Source: Pusillimonas sp. DMV24BSW_D (GTDB lineage Bacteria; Pseudomonadota; Gammaproteobacteria; Burkholderiales; Burkholderiaceae_B). From it: a stretch of 64,000 nt of DNA. The notes under the pieces were generated by a model that made no database searches, was not told the DNA's origin, and saw only the letters and a list, made by a program, of their open reading frames with translations. Of this stretch, positions 32,181-43,267 are shown in pieces. Position numbers and translations under genes: made by a program. Where the stretch lies: NCBI RefSeq assembly GCF_011388195.1, contig NZ_CP049990.1, positions 1,984,001-2,048,000 of the forward strand, given 5' to 3'. The stretch's first letter is position 1, and each line of letters starts with the position of its first letter.

Positions 32181-32257
32181 TTGCAACAACCCCTGTCATA
32201 CAGCATTCATCTACGCTACACTTAGTTGGTTTTACTTTAAAAGGCCTGAACAGGTTT

Positions 32258-33469
32258 ATGGATTACATTCTTTCTTTTCTTTCCGGTGGTTTACTGCAGT
32301 TTTCGTGGTGGCAGGTTGCATTGGTGGCGCTGGTTTTAACGCACATTACCATCGTTGCCGTTACGCTTTTTCTGCACCGTAGCCAAGCGCATCGGGGCAT
32401 TGATCTGCATCCGGCAGTCATGCACTTTTTCCGCTTCTGGCTTTGGATGACCACCGGTATGGTGACCAAAGAATGGGTTGCCATTCACCGTAAGCATCAT
32501 GCCAAGTGCGAACGTGAGGGCGACCCTCACTCACCTATGGTATTCGGTATTAACCGGGTTTTTTTCCAGGGTGCGGAACTGTACCGTCGCGAGTCGACCA
32601 ATGAAGAAACGCTCAAGCGTTTCGGCTACGGCACGCCCGATGACTGGATGGAAAAGAACATCTATTCGCGTCACAGTGTGATGGGTATCCTGATCATGCT
32701 GGCTATCGACGTTGCGCTGTTTGGTTTCCTGGGCCTAACCGTATGGGCGATCCAAATGGCCTGGATTCCGTTCTGGGCTGCCGGTGTGGTGAATGGCCTG
32801 GGTCATTTCTGGGGCTATCGCAATTACGCCAGCCCGGACACCAGCACGAATGTGTTTCCCATCGGTTTAATTATCGGTGGCGAAGAACTTCATAACAACC
32901 ATCACGCTTATGGCACGTCGGCCAAGTTTTCCACCAAGTGGTACGAGTTCGACATTGGCTGGGGTTATATTCAAATGCTGCGTGTTTTAGGCTTGGCCAA
33001 AGTGCGTCGTATGGCGCCCAAGCTGAAGCTGAAGCCGGTTGTGCCGGCGGTTAGTGAGAGCACATTGGAAGGCATTATTTTGCACCGCTATGAAGTGCTG
33101 GCCCGCTACACCGACATGCTGAAGAAAACGGCATCCGATGAACTCGCCCGTCTAAAGCCCCAGCGTCGCATCGGCAGCGCCGATTGTCACTGGTCGTTGC
33201 TGGCGCGTGCCAAAAACTGGTTGCATCATACGGATGAAAGCCGGTTAGAGCCTGCGCAAAAGGCCGACCTCGATATCGTTCTGGCGCAGAATCAGTCGCT
33301 ATCCACATTGGTTCAAATGCGCACAGAGCTTACCCGTATATGGGAAAGCTCAAGTGCCAGCAGTGAACAATTGCTGCAAGATTTGCAAGCCTGGTGCCAT
33401 CGGGCTCAGCAAAGCGGCATTGAAGGGCTTGAGCAGTTCGCCTTGCGTCTGCGCCGCTATGCGGCATGA
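32258..33469 (+). CDS. Membrane fatty-acid desaturase (acyl-CoA/acyl-lipid type)
   Basis: This 403-residue membrane desaturase has the three histidine boxes that bind the di-iron centre: HRSQAH (near residue 45), HRKHH (near 78) and HNNHH (near 213), between about four membrane helices. It probably introduces a double bond into membrane fatty acids, as delta-9 desaturases do, helping membrane fluidity. The last 100 residues form a less conserved soluble tail. Its stop overlaps the uvrD start as ATGA. Confidence 0.87.
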   Translation: MDYILSFLSGGLLQFSWWQVALVALVLTHITIVAVTLFLHRSQAHRGIDLHPAVMHFFRFWLWMTTGMVTKEWVAIHRKHHAKCEREGDPHSPMVFGINRVFFQGAELYRRESTNEETLKRFGYGTPDDWMEKNIYSRHSVMGILIMLAIDVALFGFLGLTVWAIQMAWIPFWAAGVVNGLGHFWGYRNYASPDTSTNVFPIGLIIGGEELHNNHHAYGTSAKFSTKWYEFDIGWGYIQMLRVLGLAKVRRMAPKLKLKPVVPAVSESTLEGIILHRYEVLARYTDMLKKTASDELARLKPQRRIGSADCHWSLLARAKNWLHHTDESRLEPAQKADLDIVLAQNQSLSTLVQMRTELTRIWESSSASSEQLLQDLQAWCHRAQQSGIEGLEQFALRLRRYAA

Positions 33470-35751
33470 TCGGGTCGCTTAACGAACAACAACAAGCTGC
33501 TGTTACCCTGCCTGAAGGCCATGCCCTTGTGCTGGCCGGTGCAGGCAGTGGTAAAACCCGGGTGCTGACCACCCGCATGGCCTGGCTTATTCAAACCAGT
33601 CAGGTGAGTCCATTCGGACTGTTGGCGGTTACCTTTACCAATAAATCAGCGCGTGAGATGCTCACGCGCTTATCGTCCTTATTACCCATTAATACCCGCG
33701 GCATGTGGGTGGGTACGTTTCATGGCTTGTGCAACCGCTTGTTGCGGGCGCATCATCGCGACGCGGGCTTGCCGCAAACCTTTCAAATATTGGATTCAGC
33801 CGATCAACTATCGGCTATTAAGCGTTTAATCAAGGCGGCCGGTATTGATGACGACAAATACCCGCCGCGTGATGTTCAGCGTTTCATTAACGGCTCTAAA
33901 GAGCAGGGTTTGCGACCCGACCTGGTTGATGCCTGGGATGCCCACCGCCGCGGTCTAATCAGCATATACGAGCAATACCAGGCCCAGTGTGAGCGTGAAG
34001 GCGTCGTGGATTTTGCCGAGTTGTTGCTGCGTGCCTATGAGCTTTTGTCGCGCAACGCACCTATTCGTGAACACTATCAGCGCCGTTTTCAGCATATTCT
34101 TATCGACGAATTTCAGGACACCAACGATTTACAGTACCGTTGGCTAAAGTTGCTGGCTGGGGGGGGGGCGTCATTGTTTGCCGTAGGGGACGACGACCAA
34201 TCTATTTATGCGTTTCGCGGCGCCAATGTGGGCAATATGGCCGCATTCGAACGCGATTATGCCAAAGGCAATGTCATTCGCCTTGAGCAGAATTATCGTT
34301 CCCACGGTCATATTCTGGATTCGGCCAACGCGCTGATTGCACATAACGCAGCCCGTCTGGGGAAGAACCTGTGGACCGAAGAGGGAGAAGGCGAGCCGGT
34401 GCGTGTGTGTGAGCAAGGTACCGACTTGCTCGAGGCACAATGGGTCGTGGATGAAATCAAGTCATTGGTAAATGATGGTCACACACGTAGCGACATTGCC
34501 GTACTGTATCGAAGCAACGCACAATCGCGTGTTATTGAACATGCTTTGTTTTCCAGCGGCTTGCCGTACAAGGTTTATGGCGGCCTGCGCTTTTTTGAGC
34601 GTCAGGAAGTCAAGCATGCGCTGGCATATTTACGCTTGATTACCAACCCCAATGACGATACATCTTGGCTTCGGGTAGTGAATTTCCCCGCGCGCGGCAT
34701 TGGCGCGCGTACGTTGGAGCAGTTGGGTGACGCAGCGCGGGCCGCCGGTTCCAGCCTGTATGGTGCTGTGGATTCCTTAAGCGGCAAAAGTGGTCTCAAG
34801 TTGCAGGCTTTCGCCGAACTGTTGGCGCAACTAACCGAACAGGCACATTATCTGCCGCTTCCTGAAATAATTGAGCATGTGGTGCATCACAGCGGCCTAC
34901 GTGACTTCTATATGGGCGAGAAAGAGGGCGAGGATCGCCTTGAGAACCTTCAGGAATTGGTGAACGCGGCGGCGGTTTTTGTGGGTGAGGAAGGTATGGT
35001 GGGCGAACCGGCGTTGTCGCAAGCGGCACGGGAAGCGTTTGACCCCCTCGATATGGCGGGGCCTCCTACCATGTCACCGCTTGATGCATTCTTGTCGCAT
35101 GCCTCACTGGAAGCCGGTGATAATCAGGCGCGTGCCGGTGAAGACGCCATTCAACTCATGACAGTGCACGCGGCGAAAGGGCTTGAGTTCGACTCGGTCT
35201 TTATGACCGGTTTGGAAGAGGGCCTGTTTCCACATGAAAACAGCCTGACCGAGCAAGGCGGGTTGGAAGAGGAACGCCGTTTAATGTACGTGGCCATGAC
35301 ACGGGCGCGCAAGCGTTTATATCTTACGTTGGCGCAAAGCCGAATGTTGCATGGGCAAACCCGTTATGCCATGCGCTCGCGCTTTCTGGAGGAAATTCCT
35401 GACGCCCATTTGAAATGGCTGACGCCTAAGGTGTCGACCATGGGTGCCGCAATGGGTTCAAGCATGGGCTCGTCGTGGTCGGGCGGCGGGTATCGGCGTG
35501 GCGATGCCTATAATCGTCCGTCTACCGGCGCGATGTCGCCGCGCGAACCGCGCCTCGCGACTAGTGGTGTCACGGTGGGTGAAAAACTATTTCGCATTGG
35601 TCAAGGCGTACATCATGCCAAGTTTGGTGACGGTACGATTATTGGCTTAAGCGGCATGGGCAACGATGCTCAGGCACAAATTCAGTTTCGCGACGTGGGG
35701 ACGAAAACGCTGGCGCTGGGTGTAGCGAAACTGGATATCGTTTCCAGTTAA
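33466..35751 (+). CDS. uvrD: DNA helicase II UvrD
   Basis: UvrD is a 3'-5' helicase in mismatch and excision repair. The 761-residue protein has Walker A AGAGSGKT near residue 25, FTNKSAREM, FHGLCNRLLR, the DEFQDTN and GDDDQSIYAFRG motifs, and C-terminal TVHAAKGLEFD and VAMTRARKRLYL. An uninterrupted run of ten G (34159-34168) encodes GGG at residues 232-234, directly before the motif III region. A serine/glycine-rich linker leads to a C-terminal Tudor-like end. Four-base overlap with the desaturase suggests coupling. Confidence 0.94.
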   Translation: MIGSLNEQQQAAVTLPEGHALVLAGAGSGKTRVLTTRMAWLIQTSQVSPFGLLAVTFTNKSAREMLTRLSSLLPINTRGMWVGTFHGLCNRLLRAHHRDAGLPQTFQILDSADQLSAIKRLIKAAGIDDDKYPPRDVQRFINGSKEQGLRPDLVDAWDAHRRGLISIYEQYQAQCEREGVVDFAELLLRAYELLSRNAPIREHYQRRFQHILIDEFQDTNDLQYRWLKLLAGGGASLFAVGDDDQSIYAFRGANVGNMAAFERDYAKGNVIRLEQNYRSHGHILDSANALIAHNAARLGKNLWTEEGEGEPVRVCEQGTDLLEAQWVVDEIKSLVNDGHTRSDIAVLYRSNAQSRVIEHALFSSGLPYKVYGGLRFFERQEVKHALAYLRLITNPNDDTSWLRVVNFPARGIGARTLEQLGDAARAAGSSLYGAVDSLSGKSGLKLQAFAELLAQLTEQAHYLPLPEIIEHVVHHSGLRDFYMGEKEGEDRLENLQELVNAAAVFVGEEGMVGEPALSQAAREAFDPLDMAGPPTMSPLDAFLSHASLEAGDNQARAGEDAIQLMTVHAAKGLEFDSVFMTGLEEGLFPHENSLTEQGGLEEERRLMYVAMTRARKRLYLTLAQSRMLHGQTRYAMRSRFLEEIPDAHLKWLTPKVSTMGAAMGSSMGSSWSGGGYRRGDAYNRPSTGAMSPREPRLATSGVTVGEKLFRIGQGVHHAKFGDGTIIGLSGMGNDAQAQIQFRDVGTKTLALGVAKLDIVSS

Positions 35752-35766
35752 GGTTAATGCACCCCC

Positions 35767-37740
35767 TTACGGGTGCGTTGCTTCATTAAACTGCTGTTCC
35801 AGCGCTTCTATTTCTTCTTGTAGCTCCAGCCAGCGGGTTTCGGCCTGTTCTAACTGTTTGTTTAATTCGCCATGCTCCGCTAATACTTTCACCCGCTCAT
35901 CTCGCCGGGCGTCGGTATACAACTCGGTGTCGGCAATTGTGGCATCCAGCGTTTGAAGGCGTTCACGCAAGGTGTCCATCTTTTTTTCAATGGTATGCAA
36001 TTCTTTTTCAAGCGGTTTGCGCTGAGCCGACAAACGCTGGCGTGCTTCAGCTTCTAGCCGCTTACGCGCTTTTCGGTCGGCCTCCGTTTCGCCGGCGCCG
36101 CTGTTTGAGTTTTCATTGCCCGCATCGCGGGCCTCTTCCCGCGCCTCAGTACGTTGCTGGGCGCTACGTTGCAAAAGCCACTCGCGGTAGTCGTCCAGAT
36201 CGCCGTCGAATTCGGTTACGCCACCGTCGGCCACAATCCAGAATTCGTCAACCGTGGTGCGCAGTAGGTGGCGATCATGCGATACCAATAGCATACTGCC
36301 GTCGTACTCTGCCAGCGCAGTGGCCAGCGCTTCTCGGGTGTCAACATCCAGGTGGTTGCTGGGCTCGTCAAGAAGCAGCAAGTTGGGCTTTTGCCAAACA
36401 ATCAGAGCCAGGGCCAAACGTGCTTTTTCCCCACCCGATAACGGTGCAATATTCTGATTAACCATATCGCCGCTAAAACCAAAGCGGCCCAGATAATTGC
36501 GCAGGGTTTGCTCACGCTCGTCAGGGGCAATGCGGACAAGGTGTTGCAGCGGTGTGCTGCCGGCATCCAGCATTTCAAGTTGATGCTGGGCAAAGTAGCC
36601 GATATTCAAGCCTTTGGAAGGGCGGTAATGTCCGGCCAACGCAGGCAGTTCTTGCGCCAGCGTTTTGATCAGGGTGCTTTTGCCGGCACCGTTCACGCCC
36701 AGAACGCCAATTCGGGCACCGCCACGCAGCATCAGCCTCACGTTCTTCAAAATCGGGGTCTCACTTTGCCCAGACCGATACCCCGTTGTGATGTCATCCA
36801 GAATCAAAAGCGGATCCGGCATTGAGTCTGGCGAGGGCAGATATAGGTCGATACCCGCTTCAGCGTGCAGGGGCGCCAAAGTTTCCATACGTGCCAGCGC
36901 TTTAACCCGACTTTGGGCTTGCTTGGCTTTGGTGGCTTTGGCCTTGAAGCGGTCAATAAACTGTTTCAAACGGGCGGTTTCCCGTGTTTGCCGCTCCCAC
37001 GCCAAACGGGTTTGGCGCATACGTTCCGCACGTTGCGTCAGGAAGTCTTCATAACCGCCTTTGTAGCGAACCAGTTTGGCCTGGTCGAAATGCAGAATGC
37101 TGCGGGCAACAGCGTCGAGGAACTCGGTATCGTGGGAAATGACAATGACCGTACCGGAATAGGCTGCCAGCCATTTCTCCAGCCAAAGCATGGCGTCAAG
37201 GTCCAGGTGGTTCGTGGGTTCATCCAGCAGCAATAGTTCCGAGGGCGCCATGAGAGCGCGGGCCAGTGCCAAACGCATTTGCCAGCCGCCGGAAAATTCA
37301 TTCACCGGTTTCATCCAGGTGTCGGGAGTGAAACCCAACCCCGCCAGAAGCTGCTCCGCCCGTGAGGGCGCTGTCCAGGCGTCGGCTTCGACCAGGGCGG
37401 TTTCCAGTTCAGCGATACGGTGGCCTTCGGCGTCGGGCGTCTGTTCGCGTTCGGCCTGTAACTGACGCAAACCTTTGTCGCCGTCGATAACGAATTCGCG
37501 GGCAGGCCGCTGGGGGTGATGAATGTCTTGTTCCACACTGGCAATGCGCCACGATGCGGGCATTTCCAGGTTACCTGCATCCAGGTCAAGTTCACCTTTC
37601 AATAGCGCGAAGAGGGTGGACTTCCCCGCACCGTTCTTGCCCACAATGCCCAGTCGCTCGCCCGGGTTAACAACGAAACTGGTGTCGTCCAGCAGAACTT
37701 TGGTTCCCCGGCGCAGGGTAATGCCACTTGCTCGAATCAC
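35767..37740 (-). CDS. ABC-F family ATPase, YheS-like
   Basis: A cytoplasmic ABC-F protein of 657 residues has two ATPase domains joined by a basic linker and no membrane part. Walker A motifs are GKNGAGKST (near 38) and GVNGAGKST (near 346), signatures LSGGE and FSGG, and LLLDEPTNHLDLD and LLLDEPSNHLDVD. The opening RRGTKVLLDDTSF and EFVIDGDKGLRQL resemble E. coli YheS, a ribosome-associated ABC-F. A charged coiled coil ends the protein. Translation starts at GTG 37740, whose GTGA overlaps the prmB stop. Confidence 0.88.
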   Translation of the reverse strand: MIRASGITLRRGTKVLLDDTSFVVNPGERLGIVGKNGAGKSTLFALLKGELDLDAGNLEMPASWRIASVEQDIHHPQRPAREFVIDGDKGLRQLQAEREQTPDAEGHRIAELETALVEADAWTAPSRAEQLLAGLGFTPDTWMKPVNEFSGGWQMRLALARALMAPSELLLLDEPTNHLDLDAMLWLEKWLAAYSGTVIVISHDTEFLDAVARSILHFDQAKLVRYKGGYEDFLTQRAERMRQTRLAWERQTRETARLKQFIDRFKAKATKAKQAQSRVKALARMETLAPLHAEAGIDLYLPSPDSMPDPLLILDDITTGYRSGQSETPILKNVRLMLRGGARIGVLGVNGAGKSTLIKTLAQELPALAGHYRPSKGLNIGYFAQHQLEMLDAGSTPLQHLVRIAPDEREQTLRNYLGRFGFSGDMVNQNIAPLSGGEKARLALALIVWQKPNLLLLDEPSNHLDVDTREALATALAEYDGSMLLVSHDRHLLRTTVDEFWIVADGGVTEFDGDLDDYREWLLQRSAQQRTEAREEARDAGNENSNSGAGETEADRKARKRLEAEARQRLSAQRKPLEKELHTIEKKMDTLRERLQTLDATIADTELYTDARRDERVKVLAEHGELNKQLEQAETRWLELQEEIEALEQQFNEATHP

Positions 37741-38633
37741 GACGCCAATTGCTCCCGCGTCAGTAGCAGAATCTGGTTGTCGGCATTTGCCGTGCTGAGC
37801 CATACCGGCTCAAATTCGGGGAAGGCAGTAATGAAGTTTTCGAATTCATTGCCTATTTCCAGTACCAGTAAGCCGTTGGGCGCCAGAAATTGGGGTGCAT
37901 CGTTCAGGATACGGCGTACCAGATCCATGCCGTCGTCTCCGCCTGCCAGCGCGTTGGTGGGTTCATGGCGATATTCTGCCGGAAGCGATTCCATTGAATG
38001 GCTGTTGACGTAAGGTGGGTTGCAAATAATCAGGTTGTATTGGCAATCGGGTAGGTTGTTGAACAGATCGCTTTGGTGCACGGTGACTCGGCCATCCAGG
38101 CCGAAGTATTCAATATTCTGGTCGGCCACCTCCAGTGCGTGCTCCGACACATCGACGGCATCGACCTGAGCATTGGGGAAGGCCAGCGCAGCCAGAATGG
38201 CCAGACACCCCGAGCCCGTGCACAAGTCGAGCACAAAGTCGATGTCGTCGGGGTCAACCACCCAAGGTTCAAGGTTGTCGGCCAGTAACTCGGAAATGGG
38301 TGAGCGCGGCACAATGACCCGAGGATCGACAAAAAAGCGGTGCCCTTGCAACCACGCTTCACCGGTCAGGTAAGCAGCGGGTACGCGTTCATCCAACCGA
38401 CGCGCTACCAGCTTTAGATAGCGCTCGCGTTCTTCGGGCAACACCCGGGCGTCGAGGAACGGATCCAGCGTGTCGAGCGGTAAATGCAAGGTGTGCAGCA
38501 ATAGATAAACTGCTTCATCCCAGGCGTTGTCGGAGCCGTGCCCAAAACTCAGCTGAGCCGCGTTGAATTGGGTAACGGTGTAACGCAATAAATCGCGGAC
38601 GGTGAAAAGTTCGGTATGGGCAGAGGGGTGCAT
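37737..38633 (-). CDS. prmB: Ribosomal protein L3 N5-glutamine methyltransferase
   Basis: PrmB methylates a glutamine of ribosomal protein L3. The 298-residue protein has the SAM motif DLCTGSGCLAILAAL near residue 138 and the catalytic NPPYVNS near residue 204, with the PrmB-type N-terminal helical domain (WDEAVYLLLHTLHLPLD). ATG 38633 follows CAGGAG with good spacing and is preferred over an upstream start at 38669. It ends in a GTGA overlap with the ABC-F gene. Confidence 0.92.
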   Translation of the reverse strand: MHPSAHTELFTVRDLLRYTVTQFNAAQLSFGHGSDNAWDEAVYLLLHTLHLPLDTLDPFLDARVLPEERERYLKLVARRLDERVPAAYLTGEAWLQGHRFFVDPRVIVPRSPISELLADNLEPWVVDPDDIDFVLDLCTGSGCLAILAALAFPNAQVDAVDVSEHALEVADQNIEYFGLDGRVTVHQSDLFNNLPDCQYNLIICNPPYVNSHSMESLPAEYRHEPTNALAGGDDGMDLVRRILNDAPQFLAPNGLLVLEIGNEFENFITAFPEFEPVWLSTANADNQILLLTREQLAS

Positions 38634-38646
38634 AACCGGCTCCTGG

Positions 38647-40598
<1,952 letters not shown>

Positions 40599-40696
40599 GA
40601 TAGTTTTTTAGGTTAAAGGTTAGAAGTTGAAAACGATGACTTGATTGTAGTTGACTCTGTCTGGCCTGTTGGGTCTGGTGAGTCGCTTCGTTATTG

Positions 40697-41890
40697 CTAC
40701 GCCCGTTGCTTTAAAAAGGCGGCGATGCGATAGGCGGCTTCTATGCACTGTTCCTTACCCGCTACCAGTGCCATTCGCACGCGGTTATGGCCTGGGTTTA
40801 TGCCGTGTGCCTCGCGGGCCAGAAAGCTGCCTGGCAAAACGGTTACGCCTGTTTGGGTATGCAGGTCTAGCGCAAATTCAGTGTCAGAGTAGGGTGTGGC
40901 GGCCCATAGGTAAAAACCAGCTTGCGGCTTTTCAACATTTAGCACCGGTTGCAGGATCGGCAGGACAGCATCGAATTTTTCGCGATACAGGCGTCGGTTC
41001 TCGGCAACATGCTGTTCGTCATTCCAGGCGGCGATACTGGCTTTCGACACCACCGCGCTCATGGCGCTGCCATGGTAAGTTCGATACAAAAGAAAGGCTT
41101 TCATGATGTCGGCATCGCCGGCCACAAAGCCCGACCGTAACCCGGGCACATTAGACCGCTTCGACAGGCTGGAAAAACAGACCAGGTTCTTGTATGTGTC
41201 ACGCCCCAGTTGTCGCGCGGCTTGTAGGCCGCCCAATGGCTTGTCAGCTTCATTAAAGTAAATTTCGGAATAGCACTCGTCGGCTGCAATGACAAAGTTG
41301 AATTCATCACTGAGAGCGAACAAAGTGCGCCATTCGTCCAGTGTCATCACGTTGCCGGCCGGGTTGCCGGGCGAACAGACAAACACCAACCGCGTGCGCT
41401 GCCATACATCGCGCGGGACGGCTTGCCAGTCATAACCAAATTGGCGTTCAGCTTCGGCGTTAATGTAGTATGGCTGCGCACCGGCCAGAATGGCGGCACC
41501 TTCATAGATTTGGTAGAAGGGGTTTGGGCAAACAACATAAGCGTTGGCCATTGGGTCGATGACCGCCTGGGTAAACGAAAACAGCGCCTCGCGCGACCCC
41601 AGTGCCGGCAGGATTTGCGTATCGGGGTTTGGGGCTGGAATGTCGTATCGCCGCGCAATCCATTGGGCAATCGTTTCCCGTAGCGCTACGTCGCCTTTGG
41701 TGGGCGGATACGCCGCAAGCCCATCCAAAGAAGCACTGAGCACTTCCTTGATGAAAGGCGGCGTATCGTGCTTGGGTTCACCAATTGATAGGCTGATCGG
41801 GTTGGAATGAGGCGCGGCGGTATTTTGCGCTAATAGCTGTCGAAGTTTTTCGAACGGATAAGGATGCAGGTTGCCAAGAAGCGGGTTCAT
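40697..41890 (-). CDS. dapC: Succinyldiaminopimelate transaminase
   Basis: DapC makes N-succinyl-LL-DAP from the keto acid with glutamate. The 397-residue fold I aminotransferase shows the PLP lysine in FSSLSKRSNVPGLRSG (near residue 240), the CSPGNPAGN loop and a DECYSEIYF. The dapC-dapD-dapE order supports DapC over other aminotransferases. It is the first gene of this lysine operon on the reverse strand. Confidence 0.93.
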   Translation of the reverse strand: MNPLLGNLHPYPFEKLRQLLAQNTAAPHSNPISLSIGEPKHDTPPFIKEVLSASLDGLAAYPPTKGDVALRETIAQWIARRYDIPAPNPDTQILPALGSREALFSFTQAVIDPMANAYVVCPNPFYQIYEGAAILAGAQPYYINAEAERQFGYDWQAVPRDVWQRTRLVFVCSPGNPAGNVMTLDEWRTLFALSDEFNFVIAADECYSEIYFNEADKPLGGLQAARQLGRDTYKNLVCFSSLSKRSNVPGLRSGFVAGDADIMKAFLLYRTYHGSAMSAVVSKASIAAWNDEQHVAENRRLYREKFDAVLPILQPVLNVEKPQAGFYLWAATPYSDTEFALDLHTQTGVTVLPGSFLAREAHGINPGHNRVRMALVAGKEQCIEAAYRIAAFLKQRA

Positions 41891-41965
41891 TATGTTGTAT
41901 GCGCTGGTTGCGTGTAGCCGGCCATTTTAACAAGCCCCAAAAACTTGTTTATATTGCGTTCTGGT

Positions 41966-41995
41966 TTTACTGAGGCAGGTTTCTACTGTTATACT
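41966..41995 (+). promoter_or_regulatory. Promoter of tRNA-Leu
   Basis: A -35-like TTACTG (41967-41972) and a -10 TATACT (41990-41995) are 17 bases apart, with the tRNA starting 19 bases later, an apt distance for tRNA transcription. Confidence 0.55.
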
Positions 41996-42013
41996 ATCTG
42001 GCTTCCCATACAT

Positions 42014-42098
42014 GCGAACGTGGCGGAATTGGTAGACGCACCAGATTTAGGTTCTGGCGCCGAGAGGTGTGAGAGTTCGAGTCTCTCCGTTCGCACCA
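42014..42098 (+). tRNA. tRNA-Leu (anticodon UAG)
   Basis: The 7-bp acceptor stem GCGAACG/CGTTCGC is perfect. The anticodon stem CCAGA/TCTGG carries the loop TTTAGGT with anticodon TAG, followed by a long variable arm and T-arm GAGAGTTCGAGTCTCTC, and a genomically encoded CCA (42096-42098). The long variable arm is typical of leucine tRNAs. It is divergent from dapC and convergent with the FUSC gene. Confidence 0.97.
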
Positions 42099-42143
42099 TC
42101 TATTCTTGGCTTGTAGGTCACCGACAAGGCCGTTCGGCCGGAC

Positions 42144-43175
42144 TTAATGTTTCAGATATTTTGACTGATACCATTTCAAGGGCAGGTAGCCAAACGCAAT
42201 AACAATCATGCTTCCGATGATGGTGTCCAATAATCGTTGAATCGCGTAATTTATATCGGCGCTGCCAGGTAGAATGATGTTAATCAACATCAAGATTAAT
42301 GGTGTCAGAAAAACGGCCTGCAGGGCATACGAGTATTTCATTGCCCAAGGTAATATGCCGGCCAATACGGCCATAATCAGAACAAAAGCATAACTTTTGG
42401 GAATGACGATTAAGATCAACACGCCGAGGATAACGCCCAGTAATGTTCCGGTTATCCGTTGGCGAGCCCGTTTATGAATTGGGCCCAGGTCAGGTTTCAT
42501 GATGAGTCCTACGGCGAGTGGAATCCAGAACCAATGTGGATTATCATCAACCCAGTGAATGCCATAGGCGATGCCCAGGCATACTGCTAAGGCGCCGCTC
42601 TGCGCATATTGAAAACCTGATGGTTTTACAAAATTAAACTCTACTGATTTGCTTTTGGGGCTTTGATCTGCAGCCTTCGACGTTTTATATTTGTTTTTCG
42701 ACTGGAGCGTGTTGTATTTGCAGATCACAATTTCAATGCTTAATACAAGCGCGTAAAGTGCCATACCCGCAAGGTACAGAAAAACGGGCATCCAAAAGTT
42801 ATTGATCGAAGGGACCCCCAAGGCAATAGAGGCCAACAATAAAAATTGCAGCATTGCAATTGATAAGGTATGGCTAACGCCGCTAAGGAGTTGGGCTACC
42901 GCTCCCGACAGCATCATCATTACAACAACAATGCTCCATGGCAATATATGCAAGTACCCAGCCAGGTATCCCAATGAGCCGATCAATGCAGAAATAAGCA
43001 TGGCCCGGTATACGTCACGGTAACGCCCTGATATTTCCCCGGTGATCATCATCAGACATCCCATGGCAACCCACATCCCTGCCATGATGTTGTCTAGCAT
43101 GAGCCCACCCATAAAAGGCAGAAAGATACTGATCGCAGCCCGAATGGCCCGGCCCCATGGCCAATTTATCGACAT
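42144..43175 (-). CDS. FUSC family membrane protein (aromatic acid exporter type)
   Basis: This 343-residue protein is built of two sets of membrane helices with a charged middle (about residues 160-190, KYKTSKAADQSPKSKS), as in small FUSC-family (YccS/aromatic-acid exporter) proteins. It has a conserved-looking GPIHKRARQRITGTLLGVILG segment near residue 235. Function is probably efflux of organic acids, but the substrate is unknown. GC content is near 38-40% in sampled rows, well below its neighbours, which suggests acquisition. ATG 43175 is six bases after CAGGGA; ATG 43181 has no spacer. Confidence 0.75.
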   Translation of the reverse strand: MSINWPWGRAIRAAISIFLPFMGGLMLDNIMAGMWVAMGCLMMITGEISGRYRDVYRAMLISALIGSLGYLAGYLHILPWSIVVVMMMLSGAVAQLLSGVSHTLSIAMLQFLLLASIALGVPSINNFWMPVFLYLAGMALYALVLSIEIVICKYNTLQSKNKYKTSKAADQSPKSKSVEFNFVKPSGFQYAQSGALAVCLGIAYGIHWVDDNPHWFWIPLAVGLIMKPDLGPIHKRARQRITGTLLGVILGVLILIVIPKSYAFVLIMAVLAGILPWAMKYSYALQAVFLTPLILMLINIILPGSADINYAIQRLLDTIIGSMIVIAFGYLPLKWYQSKYLKH

Positions 43176-43267
43176 GTGCATTCCCTGTTTTTTCTTGAGA
43201 AGTTTAACTGTCCGACCTTAGCTTGACTTAACTGTGTGGTGGCGGGTGGTTTTAATATGTGCCGGAC

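Noticed and set aside
35759-35776. Shared terminator of uvrD and the ABC-F gene (GCACCC/GGGTGC)
   Set aside because: The stem is only 6 bp, includes the ABC-F stop and has no T-run on either strand.
42099-43267. Integrated element at tRNA-Leu with attachment-site duplication
   Set aside because: I looked for a repeat of the tRNA 3' end beyond the FUSC gene and for an integrase and found neither.
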